From: Punica granatum
Taxonomy: Eukaryota; Streptophyta; Magnoliopsida; Myrtales; Lythraceae
DNA: 64,000 bases
Direction: 5' to 3'
NCBI RefSeq assembly: GCF_007655135.1
Contig: NC_045128.1
Span: 14,214,230-14,278,229, forward strand
Part shown: positions 23,431-33,451 of the stretch, in pieces
How the letters are laid out: every line of letters starts with the position of its first letter
How positions within the stretch are numbered: the stretch's first letter is position 1
The notes under the pieces: generated by a model
Told to the model about the DNA's origin: nothing
The model's database searches: none
What the model saw: the letters and a program-made list of their open reading frames with translations, nothing else
Program-made: the position numbers and the translations under genes

Positions 23431-23760
23431 TTAGAGTGCTGGCCCCACTCCGCGATAAATCCGAAGGTGTCCAACCACTGCTTTGACAAGTGGGAAAACT
23501 AGACCAAAACCCTTTCAGTTCTCGTGGCCAACATTCTCAGTGGCCAGGCCCCACTGAGCGATAATTCCGAAGGAGTCCAACCACTTTTCAAAGGCGCAAA
23601 ACGGACAAAAACCCTTTTAGTTCGCGTGGCCAACAAAAGCAGCTTGCTGCCCCACTTTTGCGACAAAAAAGGCACTGTAGCTACAGTTCTTCCACTGATG
23701 ACGCAGTACCCCGCATGTGAGTGCACAGTATAAAGCTACATAGTGAAAAGGCGCCTTCCA
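23431..23760 (+). promoter_or_regulatory. Pararetrovirus promoter region, unit 2
   Basis: The region contains a repeated roughly 30-base element near 23503 and 23606, an as-1-like TGACGCAG at 23699-23706 and a TATAAAG box at 23729-23735. as-1-type TGACG motifs upstream of the TATA box are characteristic of caulimovirid promoters such as 35S. The direct repeat is shared with unit 1, so it is ancestral. Activity cannot be judged from sequence. Confidence 0.6.
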
Positions 23761-24036
23761 GCGTCTACAAAAGGGCTCCTCCTCCCCTTGTCAAAGGGGG
23801 GCTTACACCAAGAAATAATTCTCTCGACTCTTCTCCTTTCTTCTCATAATGTAATCATCTGGCATGTAAAACCCGGATTCTTCCTTCCTTCCACCCTTCT
23901 TCAAGAGTGTAAGTTACTAGTGTCAGCATGGGTTGAGATCTCCGCTTCTCTTCCCCTTTTACTTTCAATGTTTTCTTGTGTTTTGTCTTTAATCATGTAC
24001 TCAGTTTGCTCTTGGCCCTTCATGGGCTAAACTCTG

Positions 24037-24042
24037 AATAAA
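24037..24042 (+). terminator. AATAAA polyadenylation signal, unit 2 to unit 3 junction
   Basis: It is in the same position relative to the TATA box and primer-binding site as 17649-17654. Confidence 0.6.
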
Positions 24043-24139
24043 TCTTCCATGTTGATCATCTATTTATGTTGATATTCACTTATATTAGATTCTTGTTCTT
24101 CAGTACTCCATGATCCCCTAGTCGATCCTCGGTCGATAA

Positions 24140-24153
24140 TGGTATCAAAGCCA
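24140..24153 (+). promoter_or_regulatory. tRNA-Met-type primer-binding site, unit 3
   Basis: TGGTATCAAAGCCA differs by one base (G to A) from the sites at 17752 and 26279, so pairing with the tRNA would be weakened. Confidence 0.75.
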
Positions 24154-24969
24154 AGAGGGGAGAGGATGTTAGTACTGTTCTTTTCTTCATCTCTGGTGTC
24201 TCGCATAGGTCGTTGTTCTTAAGTCCACCTGTATGCTTAGTATCTGATCCCTATACAATTCCTTAGTGTCTAAATCCATACTTTCCACAATGAATTGAAG
24301 CTGATAAACCTCAGTGAGTACGCAGAAGCTCTAATGTGTGTATCCTTGGTGTCTAGTTCAATAGTTTCCACAATGAACTGAAGTTGGTAAACTAACAGTA
24401 TCGTATAGGAGCTCTAATGTCCATCTTGTCGCTCTAATGGTCCCTACATATTCTAATCCTTAAGTGTCTTTTCCTTTCCACTGAACCCGTTTTAGCATAA
24501 GTCCCGCCGGTTTAGAGCAGCGTTTTGGGTTTCCAAGGGGGTTTGACGGCATAAGGATACGGTCTAAGTAGATGGTGGTTATCGGCAAGAGTAGAGTTAT
24601 CTCCATGCACCATTGTTGTTAAATCCAGGTACAGCAGTTGGGGTAAGAACCAGATCTAAGGAAGCCACACAATTATCTCTGTGTGCTATTGTTGTTAAAT
24701 CCAGGTACAACAGTTGGATTGAGTACTAGATCTAAGGAAGAATACAGTGGTGAGGCTGCTTCGCGCCCAGGTATGTCTAGAACTCAATCTTGAGAGAAGC
24801 TGGCGTACGAGAGTAAGTCCAGGATAGCATCTTCGAACCACTTAGTACTTGGTCTAAGATAGATAAAAGTTTCTATTAGGTCGTACATAGAGTATTGAAA
24901 GATGAGGAACTGATATGGTTGAATATCTTGATAAATATTTGTGATACTAGAAGATTTATTTTTCAAAAA
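24154..24969 (+). other. Pararetrovirus leader, unit 3
   Basis: It is collinear with the unit 2 and unit 4 leaders, including the repeated 'aatgaa[ct]tgaagctg' segments, and ends at the same start codon context. It shows that the movement-protein unit and the capsid units share their 5' control region. Confidence 0.7.
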
Positions 24970-25925
24970 ATGGATTTGCTTAAAACAAATTCCTCGAGTG
25001 CATGTTCTTCCCAAAATAGTTTCGATAATGAATCTGTTTTCAACAGAGAAGAGGTTAACATGGAATGTTTTGATAAATCTATTGATGACTGGGAAATTCC
25101 AAAAATTGCATCAAATCAAATTTATAAAAACTCAAAATTCCAACAAATCTTTTCAAAAACAGATTACACCATAGCCACAGAGGAAAAGGACAATCCCTTA
25201 AAAAATTCCTCACAAACCATAAGACTCTTAAACCAGGAGTCCTTGAAAAAACATGAAGGAAATACAACTTCATACACATAGGGCTTGTCCAAGTTGGCAT
25301 AAAACCTCTGACCAAAGAAGGTTTAGATACCTCAGTACTCCTAGTGCTTAGGGATACTAGACTATTAAATTACCACGAATCCATTCTCGGAACAGTTGAG
25401 ACTAGTCTGTGTGACGGACCAGTCCACTTTAACTGTTTCCCAAATTTCACCATGTCTTTAAAAGACCAAAACATCACCCCTGGCTTAGCCTTGCAAATCA
25501 AAACACGCAACTATAAAATTGCTTTAGGATCGATTCCTTTAGCCCTTGTGTACAGAGTCCATTACAAAACAATGGTCTCAGCCTTTGCAACAAAAGCCTT
25601 TAAACATAGCCCAAAAGGAGAGACTCTCCTTTTCCAAACTAATATTGCCAGGTCAAACACTGTTGTCCCGAGACCAATTAGATGGAATGAAGTTAGTCTT
25701 CCTGATGAATGGGTCTTAGAAGATGCAGTAGCACTTGAAAAAATTCAAAATGAGGAACCTAGTCGTATAAACCAGTTCCGAGATGGTAGAGTTTCCATAA
25801 GCTTTCGCCACAAGAGATCTGTCGACTTAGAATCAACCTCAAGGCCTTCGATAATATCTTCCTACAGGAACCCTGAACCAAGTAAGAGATCCTTCAGTAT
25901 AGCCCCATCGACTGACACTTTCTAA
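24970..25925 (+). pseudogene. Caulimovirid movement protein (30K superfamily), unit 3, frameshifted
   Basis: ATG 24970 gives MDLLKTNSSSACSS, the same N-terminus as the capsid units, then a divergent acidic region to 25281. The movement core is in another frame from about 25271: VGIKPLT, then LCDGPVHFNCFP, the conserved Asp in SLKDQN, and PLALVYRVHYKTM, in the order typical of caulimovirus movement proteins. A frameshift near 25265-25285 separates the two parts, so this copy is broken. The 30K family binds nucleic acid and forms tubules or gates plasmodesmata. A stop at 25923-25925 closes the frame. Confidence 0.8.
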
Positions 25926-26027
25926 ACAGCTACCGAAACCCCTTCTAGAAGTAATAGCCTTAGGGGAATTAATAGCACAACAAACATTCCTAGACCAGTA
26001 TACTCTGTCCAAAACGCAGAACAAGTT

Positions 26028-26246
26028 GTGTCCCCGCCTCTGTCGCCAACATATTCATCCATCACCAATGGACCCAAAATCAATCCAAACCCTGAGATCT
26101 ATGTAATAGAAAAAACCTTCACATTAGCATCTGCCAGCCTTAGGAAAGATTTTTGTTCAAAGGAAAATGAAAACCGAAGGAAATTGTTGCATGATATCTT
26201 CTCGAAGATATTCGTTGAGACAATAATGCAAAATCAGTGATAAAAT
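26028..26246 (+). pseudogene. Remnant of capsid N-terminus, unit 3
   Basis: The translation contains SLRKDFCSKENENRRKLLHD, recognisably the start of the capsid region (SKENELKRKWLY in unit 1), and ends in MQNQ followed by TGA. The unit then jumps at about 26247 straight into the primer-binding-site region of unit 4. So unit 3 once had movement protein followed by capsid-like sequence and lost about 4 kb. Confidence 0.65.
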
Positions 26247-26278
26247 TCATGATCCCCTAGTCGATCCTCGGTCGGTAA

Positions 26279-26292
26279 TGGTATCAGAGCCA
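26279..26292 (+). promoter_or_regulatory. tRNA-Met-type primer-binding site, unit 4
   Basis: A perfect TGGTATCAGAGCCA in the same context as 17752. Only about 30 bp of the region upstream of the site is present, because the unit 3 deletion ends at about 26247. Confidence 0.8.
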
Positions 26293-27109
26293 AGAGGGGA
26301 GAGGATGTTAGTACTGTTCTTTTCTTCATCTCCAGTGTCTCGCATAGGTCGTTGTTCTTAGGTCCACCTATATGCTTAGTATCTGATCCATGTACAGTTC
26401 CTTAGTGTCTAGATCCATACTTTCCACAATGAACTGAAGCTGGTAAACCTCAGTGAGTACGCAGAAGCTCTAATGTGTGTATCCTTGGTGTCTAGTTCAA
26501 TAGTTTCCACAATGAACTGAAACTAATAAACTAGTAGTATAGCATAGGAGCTCTAATGTCCATCTTGTCGCTCTAATGGTCACTACACATTATAATCCTT
26601 AAGTGCCTTTTCCTTTCCACTGAACCTGGTTTAGCATAAGTCCCGCTGGTTTAGGGCAGAGTTTTGGGTCTCCAAGGGGGTTTGACGGCGTAAGGATACG
26701 GTCTAAGTAGATGGTGGTTATCGGAAAGAGTAGAGTTATCTCCATGCACCATTGTTGTTAAATCCAGGAACAGCAGTTGGGGTAAGAACCAGATCTAAGG
26801 AAGCCACACAATTATCTCTGTGTGCTATTGTTGTTAAATCCAGGTACAGCAGTTGGGTTGAGTACTAGATCTAAGGAAGAATACAGTGGTGAGGCTACTT
26901 CGCGCCCAGGTATGTCTAGAACTCGATCTTGAGAGAAGCTGGGGTACGAGAGTAAGTCCAGGATAGCATCTTCGAACCACTTAGTACTTGGTCTAAGATC
27001 GATAGAAGTTTCTATTAGGTCGTACATAGAGTATTGAAAGATGAGGAACTGATATGGTTGAATATCTTGATAAATATTTGTGATACTGGAAGATTTAATT
27101 TTCAAAAAT
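26293..27109 (+). other. Pararetrovirus leader, unit 4
   Basis: It is collinear with the other leaders and ends at the conserved start at 27110. No coding frame is supported. Confidence 0.7.
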
Positions 27110-28303
27110 ATGGATTTGTTCAAAACAAATTCCTCGAGTGTATGTTCTTCTTTTAATCAAAAAATTTCTAAAAAAATATATGCTTTGAATTCCCTTATAA
27201 GGTTATCTGCTTCAGAACGTCCCATTCTGAACACGATAGTTAGAGAATTTAAAATAGATGAAAAAAATGCTTAGGGAGGATTTCCTTAGCAAAGAAAATG
27301 AACTCAAAAGGAAATGGCTCTACGAGTCAGTCACCGAAAAATATACCAAAACTCACATTCAGGATAATTGGAGCAGCTTCATGCTACAAAACCAAACAAA
27401 CATATTGTTTTGGGATTGGTTTGAAAAAATCTTCGTGCCTAAAAGAATGGTCTGTGTAACTCAAAAAATCATAAAGTGGAATCTCGTTAACGCGGATCCG
27501 GTTGAGTCAACACATCCACCCTTAGGTACCCTCAAAATTATACATCAGAATGAGGAGATAAAAGCTTCTCCTTTTAAAAAGAAAATGGATGATTCACTCA
27601 CGCCCAAAGATATCAAAAACATCTTTGAGCAAAACAATTTCACAAACCAGTGTCTCTCCACCATAAGATCCCAGTTGACCAGGATCGAACCGGAAGTTTC
27701 CAAACCTGTTACTACCCAGGCAGGAACTCCTAGACTAAGCCAACAGAGATCTCCAAACCCTAATCCTCTCAAGAAGCCTCCTTTTAAACCCCATGAGATC
27801 CCAATCTCTAGGAAAAAAGAATTTATTCAGGAAAATAAGAGAAAAATAAAAAACATTGGCGAACAAAATGAATCTACCTCTACGAGCCTGCCCAAAATTG
27901 TTATCCCAGACACACCTCTATCAGGAATAGAGCCTGGAACTCCATTAAAAACAGCCAAATTGAAGATAGTAGAATCTGTTGACTCTAATGTAAACGCCAA
28001 TGAAAAATCAGAAATGAACAAATTAGTGTGGGAGCAACCCCAAAAGCCCTTCTACACTACCATTTCTGCACCAGACCTAGTGCTAGAAGAAAAACCTTAG
28101 AAGAAAAACCTAGCATTGTCCAAAATAGGTATAATGCAGGCGTGATCTATGAATGGAACATAGATGGCCAGTCTCAATACAACATATTGAGTGTCTTGCA
28201 GCAGATGACGATGGTATCAAATGCTTACAAGACCCAAACAAAATTGTCTGATCCAGCTATAGCACACATGCTTATAACAGGATTCACCGGTCAATTGAAA
28301 GGA
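27110..28303 (+). pseudogene. Caulimovirid capsid-region ORF, unit 4 (3' truncated)
   Basis: ATG 27110 gives MDLFKTNSSSVCSS. An extra A near 27265 shifts the frame. From 27258 a 280-residue open stretch covers the capsid N-terminal region and a Pro-rich linker (PLSGIEPGTPLKT). A 15-bp tandem duplication near 28085-28112 brings in a stop. Homology ends at about 28303, inside GFTGQLKG of the capsid core, where AT-rich non-viral sequence begins. Like units 1 and 2 it has no movement domain between start and capsid. Confidence 0.75.
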
Positions 28304-29521
28304 TGATTTGAATACAAGACCCAATTGAAATTATATATATATAATTTTTAGTATATTCTATGATTTGAAATTAATTTGTATTCAAATCAAATGTCACATA
28401 AGCTTTTTAATTAAAAATAATAATAATAGGATTAAAGTGAACCAAATGGAGAAGGTTCAATAATAGATTCACCCCAAAAATAGGTTTAGGACCAAAACAA
28501 AAAAAAATGCTTAAGCTATAGGACCAAATCAATTTTCCAATTATGTTTGTATATATATATATATATATATATATGTTTCCAATTATGTGTGTGTATATGT
28601 ATATATATATATATATATGCAAGAACTTGGTGGGCTCGGTCTAGTGGCCTCAGAACACTTTGTTGTTGAAATAAATTTTCTCAATTTTTTAATTTTTTTC
28701 TAAAAAATAAATTTTTGGGATTTTAAAATATACAGGCATAGATTTGTGAGACTGCTCCTTACTTTCTTTATTTTTTGAGATTTCTTTAACTTTTTATTTT
28801 TTAATTTAGAATTTTTAAAATATATATATTTATATTTCTAGGACTGGTCATTATTTTCTCGAGTTTTTTGTTATTTTCCAAAACAAATTAAGATTTTTTA
28901 AATACATAGATATAAAATTTTTAGATATGATGTGATATATTTTAGATATGATGTGATATATTTTTTATATGCTTGATATATATTGTTATTAATTTTAGAT
29001 TACTATTTTAAAAAATTATCCTCACATGTTTTATATTACATTAGAGAAAAAATCATGTTTAATCCCATGCAACGCACGAGCTCTAAGATTTGTATATATA
29101 TTATGAAAAGATAAAAAATTCTAGATTAATTTATTAATAATACTATGGAAATTAAACAAAAAAAATACAATTAAAAAATCTTGCATATTCTCCAATGTTA
29201 TATTAATATGCAGAACCTAATATTCGGAAAATATTTTATATATAGAGGGATGTAGATGTGGGATGTGAATGACAATGTAGTACAATAAAAATAGGTCAAA
29301 AATTGTCACATGTATTAATTATCTACTTTCAATCGTACAGAAATTGACAAAAAATTAGCAACTAGTTACTTTATAATTTTGGAAGGAGCACCTGAATGCA
29401 CCAAAGTACTTGAACAACATGATTGTTTTCCTTCAGTTTATATACTTGAAAATGGTGATGCTTTGCTAATATATATTATAATATCGAGATGGCTGATCAA
29501 TGATAAATTTATGGAAGCTAC
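28304..29521. other. AT-rich spacer between the viral array and the resistance gene
   Basis: No gene is supported. It contains TA microsatellites (about 28548-28574 and 28598-28618) and a tandem pair of 'ttagatatgatgtgatata' (about 28920-28960). I looked here for an upstream TIR exon of the resistance gene and found no TIR signature. Confidence 0.7.
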
Positions 29522-30619
29522 GCGAAGTTTTGCAAGGCGATTGTTGAAGAGGTAATGATTAAGCTGAAACCGAGAAAAAGATACGATATTGCCCCTTTGG
29601 TGGGAATAGATGGTCAATTATACTCTGCAATGAAATCGTTGGACATTCAATCAGGTGATGACGTGCGGTATATTGGAATCCATGGAATGGGTGGCATTGG
29701 CAAGACAACTCTTGCTAAGTTTATTTTCAACAAAATATCAGCTCATTTTGATTGTAGTACCTTCCTTGAGAATGTGCGAGAGGTTGCAGCACATCATGGT
29801 ATTGAATATCTTCAAGAAACGCTTCTAAATGGTCTTGGCCCCAAGTTGACAAGACAATTAGATTTACATGAGAAGATCAAAAAGAGCTTTTGTAAAAGGA
29901 AAGTCCTGATTTTTCTTGATGATGTTGATGGTTGGGAACAAATCAAGAAGCTTGCAGGAAAGTCCACATGGTTCGGTTCAGGAAGCAGGATAGTTGTGAC
30001 AACCAGGGACAAAGACGTGCTGGCTATTAGAGAAGAAAAACTAAATGAAGACGATGTTTGGCATTTGGAGATGGGGACGCTAAATCTTGATGATGCATTG
30101 CGGCTTTTCAGTAGATACGCATTTCAGAAAGAATCTCCTCCTCATGCTTTTAGAGAACTTTCTGAAGAAGCTGTTTCTGTAACTGGCGGACTTCCTCTGG
30201 CTCTTATAGTAATTGGGTCACTTCTCCACAACAAAGATAGTGGGGTATGGAAAGATATCATAGACAGGTCAAAAAGAATACCTTTGAAAGAGGTGAAAGA
30301 AAGGATGAGAATAAGTTATGACAACTTAGAGCATGAACAAAAGCAAATATTTCTTGAGGTAGCATATTTCTTTATTGACACCGAGAAAACAAAACCATTA
30401 TATATGTGGGAAGCCTGTGAATATTACCCACGTTGGGCGCTTGCCGTCCTATGTTCCAGGTCCTTAGTAAAGATTTCGGACAATGACCGAATATGGATAC
30501 ATGATCAACTCAGGGACCTTGGTAGGGATCTTGTTCGTGAGGAGAGTTTGAACAATCCGAAAAAGCGTAGTAGGATATGGGTGCAAGAAGAAGCAGTGCA
30601 AGTTCTGATGAGTAAAGAG
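29522..30619 (+). pseudogene. TNL-type NB-ARC exon lacking a TIR domain
   Basis: Coding similarity starts at AKFCKAIVEEV (29522), the usual TIR-to-NB linker, and the first Met is at 29555. Motifs in order: P-loop GMGGIGKTT, kinase-2 VLIFLDDVD (the final Asp is typical of TIR-class proteins), RNBS-B GSGSRIVVTTRD, GGLPLAL, RNBS-D-like FLEVAYFF and an MHD-equivalent IHDQLRDLGR. The exon ends at a good donor (AAAGAG|GTGAGT, 30620). No TIR exon is visible in the 1.2 kb upstream and an in-frame TAA lies at 29504. NB-ARC domains act as ATP/ADP switches in cytosolic immune receptors. The gene is listed as a pseudogene because of the missing TIR and the stop in exon 3. Confidence 0.85.
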
Positions 30620-30765
30620 GTGAGTCAATGACATATAAAATTCTGCAAGCTCCATCAATTTTTTTTCTTTTTGGAGAAATGATGTTCCGTCATTATCATT
30701 CTTTTAGTTCTTTATTGGCAGACAATCTCGGTATGATGGGCTAACCTTTCATTACTTTGTTGCAG

Positions 30766-31116
30766 GAAAATGAGAACCCAGAGGGACTCAGGCTAAATTG
30801 CCCTGTTCTGGAGGGATACCGTAAGCCCAATGATTGGAGACTAAAGCGGATTGGATCAATTGGAAGCTTAACAAAATTGAGATTTCTCGACTTGGGAATG
30901 GTGGTACTTCAGCAGGATTTCGAAGATCGTGTTCCAAATTTAAGATGGCTTTGTTGGCGGCCGTGTTCTATCCAGGGAAGGTTTTCCCCTAAGATTTGTC
31001 TTGCCCATGAGCCATATCCTAAATTTGTGCCCATTTTTGTTTCAATGAATTTAGTCATTCTCGACTTCTCCTCAAGTCACATCAGTGAAGAGTGGGAAGG
31101 ATGGAGCCAATTGCAG
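30766..31116 (+). pseudogene. Resistance-gene exon 2 (start of LRR)
   Basis: A 351-bp exon in phase 0 lies between acceptor TTGTTGCAG (30765) and donor CAG|GTATGA (31117). It encodes the first LRR-like strands (LTKLRFLDLGMV, VPNLRWLCWRPCS, LVILDFSSSHI). Joining in phase with the NB-ARC exon supports the intron of 146 bp. The exon itself is intact. Confidence 0.8.
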
Positions 31117-31332
31117 GTATGATATCTAATATGGTGGTTAAATATCCTCTTGCTACATTTAAACCTTTCTTGTTTTATGAATATATATATATATATATAT
31201 ATATACAGTCTACTCTACTGTTATCTTCTTCTTCTTCTTTTTTGATAATCCTACTGCGTTGTATTATGTAGCTTTTATGTTAACTTTGTTCGCTGAATTA
31301 ATGACAGCATATTGTTCTTTGTTCATTTACAG

Positions 31333-32874
31333 AATGCAAAGAACTTGAAAGTTATTGATCTCACGGAAGCTAAGCGTTTAGAGAGGACGCCCAATTTCCC
31401 TACTGGAATGACTTTAGAAAGATTGATTCTTGCACGCTGCTGGTGCTTGGTTGCTATTGACAGCTCCATAGGCAATCTGAGGTGCCTAAGGTACCTGAAC
31501 CTTGAGCAATGCGATTCTCTTCGTTGATTACCTGAAGAATTTAGTCTCCTAGAGAACTTGACCGAGGTGATTGTCACGAAACGGGGATTTAAATCTTTCA
31601 GCTTTCCGAATTCCATCCATAATCTAGTGCAGCTCAAGTGCATCAAACTAAACAATTTAGATCTGGGAAATTTTGTCCACTCGCTTGGCGCACTAAGTTC
31701 ACTGGTAGAGTTGGATCTTAAAGGCACAGATATTAGGAAATTGCCTGATGCAATTGAGGAGTTGAAATTACTGGTAGAATTGGATCTGGGAAGCACGAGA
31801 ATCATTGAGCTACCCCAATCAATTGGAGGACTGCAAAATCTAAAGCTACTTCTTCTAAAGGGTTGTGAAGCAGTAAAAGCACTTCCTGACTCAATTGGTG
31901 GATTGAAGTCACTAGTCAGACTAGATTTATCAGGGACCAGGATAATACAGTTGCCTGACTCTATTGGAGGACTGGATAATCTAAAGCTGCTTTTCCTAAA
32001 GGGTTGTGAAGCAGTAAAAGCACTTCCTGACTCAGTGGGTGGATTGAAGTCACTAGTCAAACTAGATTTATCAGGGACCGGGATAATACAGTTGCCTGAC
32101 TCTATTGGGCGCCTGCAGAGTTTAGAAGAGGTTTATTTGACGCAGTGCAAACAGTTGAGAGAGCTACCCCAATCATTCGGCGCATTAGGGAAACTCGAAA
32201 AGTTGGACGCTCAATCAACTGATCTTTCGAAAGGTCTTCCCTCAGAATTGTCAGGTCTTTCCTCTTTGAGGTCCATGGATCACTCACGGTCCAGAGTACA
32301 TCAATTACCCCCTTCCATCATTCATCTCTCCCATCTCCAAACTCTCAAACTACAGGGTTGTTTCAAGCTGAAAGATATTCCCGATCTCCCTCCCAGTCTA
32401 ACTCTGCTAGATCTCAGATCTAACTCCCAAAAAGAAGGTTGGCTTCTCTCCAATTTGACGAAATTAACAAATATGAAAGTAGAAGGCCATCTCTACTTAG
32501 ACGGGATTGGGAGCTTGCACAGTCTGACCAAGCTAGAGTTACGACTTTGGTCCATCACCACCATACCAACTGAATTTGGTTCCTTATCTCAGCTCAAGAA
32601 ACTTGTGTTAGATTGCCCGAAATTAAATCATGTCCCGGAGTTTCCTCCTAATTTAGAGGAGATGGTTCTTGAGCAAATTAGCAGTGATGTAGATTCGCCA
32701 AATTTTTCCAGCTTGAAGAATTTATACAGTTTACAAGTTGCCAACTGCTCGAATGACTGGGCTGCAGCAGTTCCGTGCAACGGACATAGAAACTGCCGAG
32801 GAGGAAGCTCACACATTGGAATCAATCTTGGTATCTGGAGATCGAGATTTCGTCATTACAAATGGAGGAGCTAA
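31333..32874 (+). pseudogene. Resistance-gene LRR exon with an in-frame TGA
   Basis: It begins after acceptor TTTACAG (31332) in the expected phase: NAKNLKVIDLTEAKRLERTP, a standard TNL LRR start. TGA at 31525-31527 interrupts CDSLR-stop-LPEEF, with the same frame open on both sides to 32874, so a single nonsense change is likely. About 18 LRR-like repeats follow (for example LVELDLKGTDIRKLPDAIEE). Two 47-codon blocks starting near 31900 and 32041 are almost identical, a recent 141-bp internal duplication. LRRs determine ligand or effector recognition. The frame ends by overlapping the thioredoxin-like frame in +1. Confidence 0.85.
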
Positions 32875-33451
32875 GGTCCAGGTTTCTGATTTATTGGGAA
32901 AGAACATCCTCCTCTACTTGTCTGCTTTTCAGAGCTCTTCATGCCATATTTTGCTTCCGAAGGTTGTCCAAGCCTACCATGAGAACAAAGCAAAAGATGA
33001 GGCCTTCGAAGTAATATTCATCCCCATCGAACGTGATCATGCCACCTTCGAGCAATACTTTTCGAGAATGCCATGGCTGGCACTTCCTTTCGGTGACCAG
33101 AGGATCTCATCATTGCTTACCAAACTTGAGATTCGTGATGTACCAGAGCTGGTAGCTCTAGGGCCAAACGGTCAAATAATCACCAAAGAAGGCAGAAGCT
33201 TATTAGAAGCTTACGGGATGGACACTTATCCCTTCACAGATGACCACATCGAGGATATGGTGAACAGTTGGGCCGAGAAGTTGCAACACACGCTGCATTG
33301 CCATGAGCTTCAGCTCACCCTACGAGTCAGCTACATATGTCGCAGTTGCTGGATAACAGGATATGTATGGGTATACTTCTGTCAGAAGTGCCATTTTAGT
33401 CTTCATCCCTCATGTGTTTTGAGAGAAGGCACGTACTTAATACGTAGATGA
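32738..33451 (+). pseudogene. Nucleoredoxin-like thioredoxin fold plus DC1 domain, fused behind LRR in +1 frame
   Basis: The frame reads AHTLESILVSGDRDFVI and then LLGKNILLYLSAF, FEVIFIPIERDH, MPWLALPFGDQR and VPELVALGPNG, the order of a nucleoredoxin thioredoxin-like module. The usual WCPPC active site is replaced by FQSSSC, so the redox pair is lost. A C-terminal DC1/C1-like zinc domain follows (CRSCWITGYVWVYFCQKC, LHPSC). The first Met (32738) lies inside LRR coding sequence and is unlikely to be a true start. The overlap of about 137 bp in +1 suggests a former LRR-thioredoxin fusion broken by a small indel near 32760-32790, or a separate 3' exon. No promoter is visible between them. Confidence 0.75.

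Larger units (their letters stand above)
8767..28303 (+). mobile_element. Endogenous caulimovirid (pararetrovirus) head-to-tail array, four units
   Basis: Four same-strand units repeat a leader, coding remnants, promoter-like region and a TGGTATCAGAGCC primer-binding site (tRNA-Met type, used by plant pararetroviruses). Units run about 8767-17751 (split by a solo LTR), 17752-24139, 24140-26278 and 26279-28303. A 30K-type movement protein with caulimovirus-like core occurs in unit 3. A capsid with CCHC finger and an aspartic protease occur in units 1 and 2. All frames carry stops or shifts. No RT or RNase H is present. Lineage is uncertain; florendovirus- or petuvirus-like relatives are plausible. 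LTR-retrotransposon origin is less likely given the movement protein and the promoter layout. Confidence 0.8.

Noticed and set aside
32692..32766. A small intron joining the LRR and thioredoxin frames
   Set aside because: A GT...AG pair of about 73 bp exists, but it would remove well-formed LRR sequence; a small indel explains the shift better.
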